A stretch of DNA of 64,000 nt from Comamonas thiooxydans. GTDB lineage: Bacteria; Pseudomonadota; Gammaproteobacteria; Burkholderiales; Burkholderiaceae_C. The notes beneath the pieces were generated by a model, which was not told the origin of the DNA, did not search any database, and saw only the letters and a program-made list of their open reading frames with translations. Below are positions 32,864-43,121 of this stretch, one piece after another; the stretch's first letter is position 1; each line of letters begins with the position of its first letter. The stretch spans positions 534,639 to 598,638 of the forward strand of contig NZ_BBVD01000007.1 in NCBI RefSeq assembly GCF_000964545.1, read 5' to 3'. Position numbers and translations under genes: made by a program.

Positions 32864-34030
32864 TCAGTTGTAGTGCTGGGCCGAGGGCTCTTCGCCATGC
32901 ACGGCCCAGCGGCCCAGGGCCTGGAGCTTGTAGTCTAGCGGATCGTGCAGAGTATGGGTGCGCACATTGCGCCAGAAGCGGTCGAAGCCGAGATCGGCAT
33001 GGGTGCCGCGCGAGCCCACCACATCGAACATTTCCTGGGTGGCGAACAGGGTGCAGCGATGGGCCATGACCTTGGCTTCGAAGACGGCGATGGCAACCTC
33101 GGCGCGTTCCGCTGCGCTCAGCGCAGGGCCGCGCTGCCAGGCTTTTTGCAGCAGCTCTGCGCCGTGGTCGGCCATCAGGGCTGCTCCCGAAATCTGGGCC
33201 TGCATCTCGCCCATGCGGCGCAGCAGATAGGGATCGTCGGTGGCGCGCTCCACCGCCGAGCCCAGCCAGGGGCGGCCATGCTCGCGCGCGTAGTCGCGTG
33301 CCTGCCGGCGTGCGCCCTGGGCCACGCCGACAAACAGATTGACCAGCACCAGCTGAGCCAGGCAATTGCGCAGCGTATGAAAGGCCGTGACTTCGGCATT
33401 CTCGTCGCGCATGACGGCGCTGGCGGGAAGCTGGACGCGATTGAACTGAACCGAGCCGCTGTCGGTCTGACGCTGGCCCATGGGGTTCCAGTCATCCTTG
33501 ACGGCAATGCCGGGCGAGGCGGTTTCAAGCAGGCCCAGAACCGGCTGCGCATGGCCTGCCACGCTGGCCGATACCGTCAGGTAATGAGAGCCGCGCGTGC
33601 CCGAGCAAAAGCCTTTCAGGCCGTCGAGCACATAGCCGCCGGCGAGCTCCGAGCTGCGGGGCAGGGCCTGCAGGCGCGTGTCGCGCGGGTTCAGCGCATT
33701 GCCCCACCAGCCGTTTTCGTCGATGGTGCGGCGCAACCAGAGGCGCTGCTGCTGGCGCGAGCCATAGATCAGCACGGTGGCGACCTGGAGCTGGTGAAAC
33801 GCCAGCACATGGGCCAGGGCGCTGTCGACGGCGGCCAGGGCCCGGACATGGCGGTAGATGTCGGGCCAGTTCAGCGCATCGCCGCCATGTTCGTGGGGGA
33901 TGGCCAGGCGCAGCAGGCCGGCATCGCGCAGCAAGGCTTTTTCCGCTGCCGCATGGCCGCCCTGGCGGTCGCGTGCGACGGCAGTTTTTTCCAGGGTGCC
34001 GAGTACGTCGTTGAAGTGACTGGAGAGCAT
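32864..34030 (-). CDS. Acyl-CoA-dehydrogenase-fold flavoprotein, SfnB/DszC-like
   Basis: A 388-residue protein of the SfnB/DszC branch of the acyl-CoA dehydrogenase superfamily: AIPHEHGGDALNWPDIY, NALNPRD, LDGLKGFCSGTRGSHYLTV and DWNPMGQRQTDSGSVQF. The catalytic glutamate of true acyl-CoA dehydrogenases is not evident. Members use reduced flavin from a partner and O2 to attack organosulfur compounds, or support dimethylsulfone use. It is the last gene of a five-gene ABC operon, which supports a sulfur-scavenging role under sulfate limitation. A separate flavin reductase is not found here. Confidence 0.78.
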   Translation of the reverse strand: MLSSHFNDVLGTLEKTAVARDRQGGHAAAEKALLRDAGLLRLAIPHEHGGDALNWPDIYRHVRALAAVDSALAHVLAFHQLQVATVLIYGSRQQQRLWLRRTIDENGWWGNALNPRDTRLQALPRSSELAGGYVLDGLKGFCSGTRGSHYLTVSASVAGHAQPVLGLLETASPGIAVKDDWNPMGQRQTDSGSVQFNRVQLPASAVMRDENAEVTAFHTLRNCLAQLVLVNLFVGVAQGARRQARDYAREHGRPWLGSAVERATDDPYLLRRMGEMQAQISGAALMADHGAELLQKAWQRGPALSAAERAEVAIAVFEAKVMAHRCTLFATQEMFDVVGSRGTHADLGFDRFWRNVRTHTLHDPLDYKLQALGRWAVHGEEPSAQHYN

Positions 34031-34066
34031 GGTGAAGAAGGTGGAGAGCGGAAAAGAGGCGGGAGG

Positions 34067-34948
34067 TCAGTGGCAGATGGCTCCGTCTTCCAGCAAGGAA
34101 GCTTCCAGCGCAATCGTGCTGACGCGGTTGTCCTGTGCTCGTTGCTGCAGACCGCTGCGCTGCCATTGCTGGATGGCGCGCTGCAGCCAGCGTGTGGACT
34201 GCGCATCGGCCTTGGCCAGACGGATATGGGCCTGATCCGTGGTGCGAAATCGGTTGCCGAGACGGGTGTAGAAGCGCCAGTTGTCCTGTTGCAGCAGGCG
34301 CGTGATGACCTCTGGCGACTCGGCCAGAACATGGCATTTGCCGGCCAGAAAATCGCTGACTGCATGAATGCTGGAGGGCGCGAAAAGAGGCTGCAGGCCC
34401 TGGGCCTGCAAGGTGCTGGCAGAGGCCTGACCCGTGGCGACGCAGGCCGTGGGCTTGGGGGCGGCCTTCTGCGCCACATGCGGCAGCCAGGAGCTCCAGT
34501 GACCGGGGGCATGGCGGCTCCAGAGGGAGGCCTGCTGCTTGAGCACCAGCAGTTGCAGGCTCTGCGGCATATAGCTGCCGCCGGTCTGTCGATCAGCAGC
34601 GGATTGGCCGTCCTGCGGCGCCACGCCTTCGAGCACCAGGTCTGCATCGCTTGCGGGGGTGATTTTGACGCTGGTGCCCAGTTGCCGGCCCAGCCAGTCC
34701 GCCAGCGCCAGGTCATAGGCATCGGGCTCTGGCGGCAAGGCTTCGCCGGGCAGGGCAGGGCGCGCATAGCTGCGCAGGGCCACATGCAGCACGCCATTGC
34801 GCCGGGCCTGCTGCAGCACCGGGCCTGCAGTCTCGATGTCGCCGAGCTGCGGCAAGGCGGGCCAGAGCACGCCAGCGCCGGCGGCAGCGGCTGCCAGCGC
34901 GGTGCCGGCCAGGACCAAACGCCGCCAGGATTGCGTGGCGCTACTCAT
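34067..34948 (-). CDS. Periplasmic solute-binding protein, type 2 fold
   Basis: A 293-residue protein with an N-terminal hydrophobic export segment (VLAGTALAAAAAGAG after WRR) and the small-molecule binding fold of amino-acid-type receptors (NGVLHVALRSYARPALPGE, YDLALADWLGRQLG, then ADLVLEGVAP). It overlaps the permease stop by 8 bp. It is a second, different receptor within a system that already has an SsuA-like receptor, so the ABC transporter may accept two ligands, or this protein may have another task. Conserved binding residues are weak and the assignment to a substrate is not possible. Confidence 0.7.
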   Translation of the reverse strand: MSSATQSWRRLVLAGTALAAAAAGAGVLWPALPQLGDIETAGPVLQQARRNGVLHVALRSYARPALPGEALPPEPDAYDLALADWLGRQLGTSVKITPASDADLVLEGVAPQDGQSAADRQTGGSYMPQSLQLLVLKQQASLWSRHAPGHWSSWLPHVAQKAAPKPTACVATGQASASTLQAQGLQPLFAPSSIHAVSDFLAGKCHVLAESPEVITRLLQQDNWRFYTRLGNRFRTTDQAHIRLAKADAQSTRWLQRAIQQWQRSGLQQRAQDNRVSTIALEASLLEDGAICH

Positions 34949-35770
34949 GAAATTCCAGCCCGCTGCGCCAGCGCGTCAGGCGCTTTTCGAGCAAGGCCAG
35001 CCCATAGTTGAGTGCCAGGCCCAGAATGGCCAGCAGCACGATGCCGGCGTACATGCTGGGGATCTGGAAGATTTCCTGGGAGTTCAGCGTGAGAAAGCCC
35101 AGGCCTGCATGTGAGCCGATCATCTCGGCAGCGACCAGCGCGGTGATCGAATAGGCACCCGCCAGTCGGATGCCGGTGAAGATGGACGGTGCCGCCGCAG
35201 GCAGGATGACCTTGAAGAAGATGAAGCCGCGCGAGGCCCCCATGGACAGCGCCGAATGAATCAGCAGTTTTTCCACCTGCTTGACGCCGCTGATGGTGTT
35301 GAGCAACACCGGCCAGAAGGCCGCCCAGAAGATGATGGCGATCTTGGACGCCTCGCCGATGCCGAAGAACAGCAGAAAGACCGGAAACAGCGCCAGGGCA
35401 GAAACCTGACGGAACAGCTGAAGCAAGGGGTCGACAAAGGCTTCGAAGCGGCGCACCACGCCCATCAGCAGGCCCAGCGCCACGCCTGCCACGACGGCCA
35501 GAATCAGGCCTGCCAGCGAGCGTTGCAGGCTGGCCGCCACATGCTTGCCCAGCTGGCCGGTCTGCGCCAGCTGGACGATGGCCGCCAGAACAGCGGATGG
35601 CGGGCTGAGAAAGGCCGAATTGACCAGACCAGCGCGCGGCAGGAATTCCCAGATGGCAAAGAACAGCAGCACGCAGGCCGAGCGCTCCAGCCATCGGAGC
35701 CCGAGTTGCCGGGAGGAAAGCAGTGACACCGGCTTGGCGGAGCGCCGGGATGGGGATGCGGCCAGTTGGC

Positions 35771-35774
<4 letters not shown>
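34941..35774 (-). CDS. ABC transporter permease, SsuC/TauC type
   Basis: A 277-residue inner-membrane permease with about six spans and the coupling-helix motif of the nitrate/sulfonate/taurine family (EASKIAIIFWAAFWPVLLNT, then LPAAAPSIFTGIRLAGAYS). It partners with the ATPase encoded immediately upstream, whose gene it overlaps by 4 bp. Transport of an aliphatic or aromatic sulfonate is expected but not proven. Confidence 0.9.
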
Positions 35775-36660
<886 letters not shown>

Positions 36661-36664
<4 letters not shown>

Positions 36665-37677
36665 GTCGCAGCTCCCTTGGCAAAGGGGTTGAACTCGTTG
36701 GTGTACACATCCTTGACCGCCACCTTGCCCGGCTGCAGCTTGCCTTCACGCTCCAGCACGTCGATGTAGTACTGGATGGGCGGCTCGGTGATGATCTGGT
36801 CGTCCACATAGGCATAGCGCTCCACATGCTTGAGCTCCATGCCCAGGCGCTCGGCCGTGTAGCGGCGCGCTTCGTCGGTGTTGGCGTTGACCCAGTTGCC
36901 TGCCTTGGCGATGGCGGTGACCACATCGCGCACGGCCTGCGGGTTCTCGCGCGCAAACTTGCCGTTGACGCTATAGGGCGCCATGCCGCCCAGGCCGCGG
37001 TCCAGGTCGTAGTCGGTCCACAGGCGCTGCAACTCGGGGTTGGCCTCGGCACCGCCGGAATGGGGGGGGTGGATGATGGCCAGATCCACATTGCGGCCGA
37101 TCACGGCCTGCTCGCCCTGGTTGTCGGGAACGACCAGGAAGTTGATCTTGTTGACATCGGCGCCGTGCTCGCGGAAATAGGTCTTGGAGACAAACTCGGC
37201 GCAGGCGCCGAAGCTGTTGAAGCCTATGGTCTTGCCTTCCAGATCCCTGGGCGTGCGAATGCCCGAATCCTTGCGCACGAAGTACTTCATATGCGGTGCC
37301 TCCTGCAGCGTCTTGCTGCCGGCGGCAATCACCTTCATGTCGGCCCCGGCCGCAATGGCCGAAATCACCAGCGGCACCATGCGCGAGCCGAAATGGATGT
37401 CGCCCGTGCCGACCAGCGGAATGATCTGAGGGGCGGCAATCTTGCCCACGTAGTTGGGGCGGGTGGTGGTCCCGTCGAAGTAGCCCAGTCTGTCGGCCAG
37501 ATAGATCAGGTCGAAAGAGGGGTTGTCGGGGTAGTTGAAGGGAACGACCTTGCCGTTTTGTGCCGTGCGGCTCGTTTCGCTGCTGGCCTGGTTGTCGGAG
37601 CGCGAGCAAGCCGCCAAGCCCAGGGATGCAGCACTGATGGACAGAAGCTTGCCAAGCGCGTCGCGACGGGTTCCCAT
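36661..37677 (-). CDS. ABC transporter substrate-binding lipoprotein, SsuA/NMT1-like
   Basis: A 338-residue receptor with a lipoprotein signal (LSISAASLGLAAC, lipid cysteine about residue 24) preceded by an RR pair. The mature part is of the nitrate/sulfonate type: FNYPDNPSFDLIYLADRLGYFDG, DIHFGSRMVPLVISAIAAGADMKVIA (cut here) and DLEGKTIGFNSFGACAEF. First gene of the operon. Its ribosome site AAAGG lies in one arm of a perfect inverted repeat (37681-37719), which suggests leader-level or operator control. Confidence 0.9.
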
Positions 37678-37680
37678 GGT

Positions 37681-37719
37681 TCTAACCTTTGAAGTTGCTT
37701 TGAAGCAAGCAAGGTTAGA
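37681..37719 (-). promoter_or_regulatory. Nested inverted repeat covering the ribosome-binding site of the sulfur operon
   Basis: TCTAACCTT (37681-37689) and AAGGTTAGA (37711-37719) are exact reverse complements, with an inner TTGCTT/AAGCAA stem. On the minus strand the 3' arm contains AAGG, the only Shine-Dalgarno-like sequence, 8 nt before ATG 37677. A folded mRNA would hide it; as DNA it could be a repressor or activator site. Confidence 0.55.
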
Positions 37720-37786
37720 GAAGACGTCTAATAAAGAAAACGAATAAAAATTTGTATCTTTACTTGAAAATCAGCTAAGCGACCGC

Positions 37787-38785
37787 TCAGCCCGCAGCCG
37801 CCGCACGTTGCAGGCGGTCGCGCACGCCTTCCCAGTCGGCGGTGTCGGGCGGGGTTTCGATCCAGATCAGCTTGGCGCCCCAGTCGTCGAAATTGCGCAG
37901 CATGCCGAACAGCTCGCGGGCCACGTCGCGCGGCTCGTCGGACATGCGGCGCAGCAGCAACTGGGCCGTTGTGACATTGAGGGGGCTGCGGTGATAGATG
38001 GCAATATTCCTGCCATCCTTGCCCAGGATGTCCAGTGCCGATTGCAGCTGCCCGGCATCCATGAGCCGCACCTTGGCGTTGGGCGCGTAGTGCGCCAAAA
38101 GCGTTCCCGATGCACGCGGGGTATCCGCAGTCAGCTCTTCTTTCGAGAGCGGTCGCAGGCCGCAGGCACGCGCTATATCGTCACGCGTGATGGCGCCGGG
38201 GCGCAGCAGCACGGGCACGCCCCGCGTGCAGTCGACGATGGTCGATTCAATGCCCACTTCGCAGGCGCCGCCATCGAGCACCAGCAGTTCTTCGCCAAAC
38301 TCGGTGGCCACATGCTCGGCCGTCGTGGGGCTGACGCGGCCGAACTTGTTGGCGCTGGGGGCCGAGACGCCCCAGACCGGCGGATCGAGCTGCTGGCAGG
38401 CCTGCAGCACCGCATGGGCCACGGGGTGGGAGGGGCAGCGCAGGCCCACGCTGTCCTGACCGCCGGTCGATGCCTTGGCGGCATGCGGCAGGCGCGGCAG
38501 GATCAGGGTCAGCGGGCCGGGCCAGAACGCGTCGATCAACTGCTGGGCAAAGACCGGAACTTCCTTGGCATAGCGCGTGATGGCGGCGGCGTCGGCCACA
38601 TGCACGATCAGCGGATGGTTGGCCGGGCGGCCCTTGGCGGCAAAGATCTGCGCCACGGCCGCATCGTTGTCGCTGTCCGCGGCCAGACCGTAGACCGTCT
38701 CGGTGGGCAGACCCAGCAGCCGGCCTTGCTGCAGCGCAGCAGCAGCGGCTTGCACCGAGGCTTCCAGCGTTCCATCCAAGATCAT
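37787..38785 (-). CDS. tsaC: L-threonylcarbamoyladenylate synthase (Sua5 type)
   Basis: A 332-residue protein with the YrdC domain (about 1-200: GLPTETVYGLAAD, KGRPANHPLIVHV, CPSHPVAHAV, SAPSANKFGRVSPTTAEHV) plus the C-terminal Sua5 domain (about 225-332), so it is the long Sua5 form rather than short TsaC. It makes threonylcarbamoyl-AMP from threonine, bicarbonate and ATP for t6A tRNA modification. The start ATG 38785 has GAGGAA upstream and gives the family N-terminus; in-frame sequence up to 38863 is not conserved. Downstream of purK with repeat R5 between. Confidence 0.93.
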   Translation of the reverse strand: MILDGTLEASVQAAAAALQQGRLLGLPTETVYGLAADSDNDAAVAQIFAAKGRPANHPLIVHVADAAAITRYAKEVPVFAQQLIDAFWPGPLTLILPRLPHAAKASTGGQDSVGLRCPSHPVAHAVLQACQQLDPPVWGVSAPSANKFGRVSPTTAEHVATEFGEELLVLDGGACEVGIESTIVDCTRGVPVLLRPGAITRDDIARACGLRPLSKEELTADTPRASGTLLAHYAPNAKVRLMDAGQLQSALDILGKDGRNIAIYHRSPLNVTTAQLLLRRMSDEPRDVARELFGMLRNFDDWGAKLIWIETPPDTADWEGVRDRLQRAAAAG

Positions 38786-38854
38786 TTCAATTCCTCTTTC
38801 ATGCACTGCGCCGCCGTATGTGCGGTGCTTTTGCGCTTGCAGAGCATCAGCGAA

Positions 38855-38973
38855 GGACGCCAAGCAAGGGCCGCCCCGCAGCGAGGGCGTCGTCCCCCTC
38901 CCGCGTAGCGAGAGAGGGGCGCCCGGCTAGGGGGAAGCGGCGGGGCCGCCTAGGCAAAGCCGCTCAGGGGGGG
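38855..38973 (-). repeat. GC-rich 3'-of-gene repeat, copy R5 (minus orientation)
   Basis: On the minus strand it starts CCCCCTGAGCGGCTTTGCC 3 bp after the purK stop and ends CCCTTGCTTGGCGTCC. It carries the extra GGCGGCCCCGC segment shared with R6 and R7. Confidence 0.8.
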
Positions 38974-38976
38974 TTA

Positions 38977-40143
38977 TCAGAACGCAGCAATGCCGAGGAT
39001 TTCAGCGGCCTTCAAAGCGGTTTCACGCGCTTTTTCGGGACTTGCTGCGGTGATGTTCAAGTGGCCCATCTTGCGGGCGGGCTTGGCATCGACCTTGCCG
39101 TACAGATGCAGGTGGGCACCGGGCAGGGCCAGGATCTGATCCCAGGCCGGAGCCTTGGCGGTTTCGCCGTCCTTGAACCACAGATCGCCCAGCAGGTTGA
39201 GCATGACGGTGGCGCTGTGCTGGCGCGGCTGCACCAGGGGCAGATTGGTCATGCAGCGCACTTGCAGCTCGAACTGCGACACATCCATCGCGTTCTGGCT
39301 GTAGTGGCCGCTGTTGTGCGGGCGCGGGGCGATCTCGTTGACCACCAGCTGGCCGTTGTCCAGCACAAAGAATTCCACGCAGAGCACGCCCACGTAATCG
39401 AGGCCGATAGCTACGGATTTCGCAGCAGCTACCGCTTGCTCTGCCTGCGCTGCGGGCACGTTTCCTTCGTAGACCTCGGTCACGGCCAGAATGCCGTCGC
39501 GGTGCAGATTGCGCTGCACGGGCAGGTTGACGATGTCGCCATTGCGGCCGCGCGCCACGATGACCGAGCATTCATGCGCCAGCGGCAGCATTTTTTCGAG
39601 CACGCAGGCAACCTGCTTGAGCTCGCTCCAGGCCTTGACCAGCTCGTCGCGGGTCTTGACGCGGATCTGGCCCTTGCCGTCATAGCCCATGCGTGCGGTC
39701 TTGAGGATGCCGGGCAGCAGCGCGTCGTTGACGGCGGCCAGCTGCTCGGCCGTCTCGATCACGGCATAGGGGGCGCAGGGCACGCCGCACTTCACGAAGT
39801 GGGCTTTCTCGGCAGCGCGGTCCTGGGCGATCGCCACGGCAGAGCCGGCGGGCGATACGGGCAGGCTCTCGGCCAGCTTGTTCAGCGAGCCGGCGGGTAC
39901 GTTTTCGAACTCGGTGGTCACGGCCGCGCAGAGTCTGGCCAGCTCGGCCAGGCCCTGAGGGTCTTCGTAGCCGGTGCGAACATGCTGGTGGCTCACCAGA
40001 CCGGCGGGGCTGGTCTCGTCCTTGTCCAGCACGGCGGTGAAATAGCCCATGGCCTGTGCGGCATGGGCAAACATGCGGCCCAGCTGACCGCCGCCGAGCA
40101 CGCCCAGCGTCGCGCCGGGCAGGATCACATCGGTGTTGCTCAT
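38977..40143 (-). CDS. purK: N5-carboxyaminoimidazole ribonucleotide synthase
   Basis: A 388-residue ATP-grasp enzyme. The N-terminal GATLGVLGGGQLGRMFAHAAQAMG, GYDGKGQIRV and VLCVEFFVLDNGQLVVNEIAPRPHNSG (cut here) are PurK signatures. It carboxylates AIR with ATP and bicarbonate in purine synthesis. Its start overlaps the purE stop by 4 bp, so PurE and PurK are coupled and act in sequence. Confidence 0.96.
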   Translation of the reverse strand: MSNTDVILPGATLGVLGGGQLGRMFAHAAQAMGYFTAVLDKDETSPAGLVSHQHVRTGYEDPQGLAELARLCAAVTTEFENVPAGSLNKLAESLPVSPAGSAVAIAQDRAAEKAHFVKCGVPCAPYAVIETAEQLAAVNDALLPGILKTARMGYDGKGQIRVKTRDELVKAWSELKQVACVLEKMLPLAHECSVIVARGRNGDIVNLPVQRNLHRDGILAVTEVYEGNVPAAQAEQAVAAAKSVAIGLDYVGVLCVEFFVLDNGQLVVNEIAPRPHNSGHYSQNAMDVSQFELQVRCMTNLPLVQPRQHSATVMLNLLGDLWFKDGETAKAPAWDQILALPGAHLHLYGKVDAKPARKMGHLNITAASPEKARETALKAAEILGIAAF

Positions 40144-40634
40144 GCGTTCACCGGCAGGGTCATATTGCGGGCGGCCTCGGTCTGCTCGACGCGGAAGGCT
40201 TCGAGCTTGGCGCGCAGCGCGGGGTCTTCGTTGGCCAGCAGGGCCACGGCAAACAGGGCCGCATTGGCAGCACCGGCATTGCCGATGGCAAAGGTGGCCA
40301 CGGGCACGCCCTTGGGCATCTGCACGATGGAATGCAGCGAATCCACGCCTTGCAGATGGCGGCTGGCCACGGGCACGCCCAGCACCGGCACGGTTGTCTT
40401 GGCGGCAATCATGCCGGGCAGGTGGGCAGCACCGCCGGCGCCGGCGATGATGGCCTTGAGGCCACGGTCGGCTGCGGCTTCGGCAAAGCGGAACATGTCG
40501 TCCGGCATGCGGTGGGCCGATACGACCTGCGCTTCAAAAGCGATACCGAATTGCTGGAGGATGGCAACTGCGTGTTGCATGGTGTCCCAGTCGCTGCTGG
40601 AACCCATGACCACGCCAACTTGGATGGGGTTCAT
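40140..40634 (-). CDS. purE: N5-carboxyaminoimidazole ribonucleotide mutase
   Basis: A 164-residue class I PurE: VGVVMGSSSDWDTMQHA, SAHRMPDDMF with the catalytic SAHR histidine, GAGGAAHLPGM and PVLGVPVASRHLQGVDSL. It converts N5-CAIR made by PurK to CAIR. ATG 40634 gives the usual N-terminus. First gene of purEK. Confidence 0.97.
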   Translation of the reverse strand: MNPIQVGVVMGSSSDWDTMQHAVAILQQFGIAFEAQVVSAHRMPDDMFRFAEAAADRGLKAIIAGAGGAAHLPGMIAAKTTVPVLGVPVASRHLQGVDSLHSIVQMPKGVPVATFAIGNAGAANAALFAVALLANEDPALRAKLEAFRVEQTEAARNMTLPVNA

Positions 40635-40734
40635 GTTCTTCAGGGCGCTGCCGCCCGGCCTAGTGGAACCCCTGATTTTACGGTTTCGCCGCATTGCCGC
40701 CCGACTGTGGGGCATAGCCGTCCGGGCAAAGCAA

Positions 40735-42147
40735 CTATGACTCCCGGATATGGGCCGCCGCGTTATCGCGCGCAAAGCCCAGCACGCGGTCCCTGAAGAC
40801 ATGGATGACCCAGGCCAGCGTGACCAGGATCTGCAGGCTCAGGGAAGCCCAGGGCACATAGCTGAGCCAGGCACCGGCTTGCTCTATGCCGTCCGGCGAG
40901 CTCATCCACATGGCCACCACGGGCTGAACAAACATGGCACCTGTATAACCGCCCATGCCATAGGCCAGCAGCGGCGCGGCGATGTTGAGGATCAGCCAGG
41001 CGATGACAAACGAGGCCAGGGGAGACTTGAGCCTGCCCGCCAGCAGGGCGAAGCCGGTCAGCAGCAGGCAGTCGCGCAGCAGATGCAGACACAGATAGAA
41101 GGTAAAGCTGTTGAGCTTGCCGCTGATGGCCGCCTCCAGGCTTTGGGGGGCGAACAGCAGCAGCAAGGCCATGGCAAAGCCCAGCAGCAGGCTGACCGGC
41201 CACAGCGGCAGCGCCTCCAGCGCTTCGCGCCAGCGCTGGCGGCTGGCCGACCATTGAACCTGGCGCCAGGCGCGCAGATGCTGGTCCATGTGCTGCAGGG
41301 CGACATAGGCGGTGCCGATCAGCGCGATCCAGGCTGTGCTGCTGAAAAATTCGGCAATGCCCAGATTGAGCGAGCCGGCTGCGAAAAATCCAGTCAGCGC
41401 CAGACCCAGAGGCCAGGCCCAGGGCAGGGTGCGTACATCGAGTCGGGTGCAAAGCTGGCGCCACAGGGCCAGCAGCCCCAGGCCCAGCACCAGCACACCG
41501 GCCAGATAGGCCAGGCCCAGGCCGCCCACATTCAGGCCCCACCAGAACACAGGCTCGGCGTCGATGTCCACAATGCCTTTGTAGACATGGTCGATAAAGG
41601 GACCGGGGGCGAAGAACAGGATCAGCAGAGGCAGCAGTGCCGCTCGCCGGCGATTGATAGGCCTGTCCCTCAGCCCCCAGCTCATGAGCACGGAATTCAT
41701 GGCCCAGGTCTGCAGGCCCAGGCCCCAGATCACGGCCAGGCCAATCGTGTGTTGCAACTTCAGGGGCTCCAGCGCCCAGAAGTGGGTCACACCCGCCACG
41801 GCCAGCGCAAACCACAGCACATACAGCCAGGCAGGCAAGGTGGCGCCCAGCAGCTTGCCCCAGGCCATCTGCCAGGGCGTGAGCACGGACAGACGTTGCC
41901 AGTCCCAGGTGTTCTGGCTGGCTTCCTCGGCCAGGCTGCGCCCGGCCAGCACGCTGCCATAGATGATGGCGGCCAGATACAGGCCGGCAATGGCGGTCGT
42001 GCTCAGCGTGCCGGGCAGACCCTTGGCAGAGGACAGGGCGAAGGGCAGGGCCAGGATGAGCAGGCTCAGGCCCAGGCTCCAGGCCAGCAGCGAGGGGCGC
42101 CAGTTCAGCCAGAGCTGGCGCTGGAATTCGGGATTGCGTTGGCTCAT
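40735..42147 (-). CDS. Polytopic membrane protein, ABC-2-like permease partner
   Basis: A 470-residue protein with about 11-12 hydrophobic segments and no export signal. It overlaps the upstream ABC ATPase gene by 4 bp and is therefore almost certainly its permease. A soluble-looking segment WSASRQRWREALEAL (near the middle) joins the two halves. No family motif that I can name beyond the ABC-2 exporter-like architecture. The substrate may be a peptide, antibiotic, lipid or envelope precursor. ATG 42147 is the first good start and fits the overlap; longer upstream frame is not supported. Confidence 0.72.
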   Translation of the reverse strand: MSQRNPEFQRQLWLNWRPSLLAWSLGLSLLILALPFALSSAKGLPGTLSTTAIAGLYLAAIIYGSVLAGRSLAEEASQNTWDWQRLSVLTPWQMAWGKLLGATLPAWLYVLWFALAVAGVTHFWALEPLKLQHTIGLAVIWGLGLQTWAMNSVLMSWGLRDRPINRRRAALLPLLILFFAPGPFIDHVYKGIVDIDAEPVFWWGLNVGGLGLAYLAGVLVLGLGLLALWRQLCTRLDVRTLPWAWPLGLALTGFFAAGSLNLGIAEFFSSTAWIALIGTAYVALQHMDQHLRAWRQVQWSASRQRWREALEALPLWPVSLLLGFAMALLLLFAPQSLEAAISGKLNSFTFYLCLHLLRDCLLLTGFALLAGRLKSPLASFVIAWLILNIAAPLLAYGMGGYTGAMFVQPVVAMWMSSPDGIEQAGAWLSYVPWASLSLQILVTLAWVIHVFRDRVLGFARDNAAAHIRES

Positions 42148-43121
42148 GCTTGCTCCTGACTTTCGGTATCGCGGGCCTGGGCAGTGCGGGCATAGCGGTC
42201 CTGCAGCCGCTCGCGCACCGGGTACAGCGCGGCGACGGGAATGCCGGCCTGCACCAGCTGGGCCAGCCATTGGGCGCGTGCGCCGGCGGCGGCCGGCAGC
42301 CAGAGCTGGATCGGGCGGCGGCCTGTGGTGTCGAAGTCCTGCACCGAGGTGCTCAGCAAGGCCTGACGCAGGCGGGCCTCAAGGCCTTCGCTTTGCTCCA
42401 TGGCCACTTCCAGCGCATAGAGCTGGGGCTGCTGGCCGACAGCGGCGGGCTGGCCCGGGCCGTGGGCGTTTTGCAGCGCCTCATGGCTTTCGATGCGGCC
42501 GTCGCGGATGCTCAGGATATGGGTGCAGTACTCGTCCAGTTCGCTGAGGATGTGGCTGGAGACGATCAGCGTCATGCCCTGGGCCTGCAACTGGCGAAAC
42601 AGCGTCGAGAGGCTGCTGCGCGCATCGGGATCGAGGCCGCTGGCCGGCTCGTCGAGCAGCAGCACGCCGGGCTGGTGGACGATGGCCTGGCCGATCGCCA
42701 CCCGCTGGCGCTGACCGCGCGAGAGTTCGGTCGGGTGGCGGTGCAGCAGCTCCGTCAGGCCCAGCTGGGCGGCCACCTGCCGTACGCGGGCATCCACGTC
42801 ACCGGGTGCAACGCCCATGGACAGGGCCGAGTACTGCAGGCAGCGCATCACGCTGAGCCGGTCGTACAGACCATAGAAGTCCGAGAGATAGCCCAGGTGG
42901 CGATGCACCTCGCGCGGCTGTTCCTCGACCGACAGGCCTTTGACACGGATATGGCCGGACAGCGGCTGCTCGAGGCCGGCGATGCAGCGCATCAGTGTGG
43001 ATTTGCCAGCGCCGTTGGGGCCGACGAGTGCCGTCACGCTGCCCGCAGCGATGGACAGGCTCACGCCGTCGAGGGCGCGGTGGCCCGGATATTCAAACAC
43101 CAGTTGTGAAACTTCAATCAA
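42144..43121 (-). CDS. ABC transporter ATPase, drug/natamycin exporter type (TTG start)
   Basis: A 325-residue ATPase: Walker A GPNGAGKST at 34-42, signature LSRGQRQRV, Walker B VLLLDEPASGLD and switch SSHILSELDEYC. The C-terminal third (about 225-325) is a family-specific extension. The start is a TTG at 43121, supported by AAGGAG 7 nt upstream and by the standard opening IEVSQLVFEYPG; no ATG fits. Works with the membrane protein downstream as an exporter. Divergent from cnoX across 319 bp. Confidence 0.85.
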   Translation of the reverse strand: MIEVSQLVFEYPGHRALDGVSLSIAAGSVTALVGPNGAGKSTLMRCIAGLEQPLSGHIRVKGLSVEEQPREVHRHLGYLSDFYGLYDRLSVMRCLQYSALSMGVAPGDVDARVRQVAAQLGLTELLHRHPTELSRGQRQRVAIGQAIVHQPGVLLLDEPASGLDPDARSSLSTLFRQLQAQGMTLIVSSHILSELDEYCTHILSIRDGRIESHEALQNAHGPGQPAAVGQQPQLYALEVAMEQSEGLEARLRQALLSTSVQDFDTTGRRPIQLWLPAAAGARAQWLAQLVQAGIPVAALYPVRERLQDRYARTAQARDTESQEQA

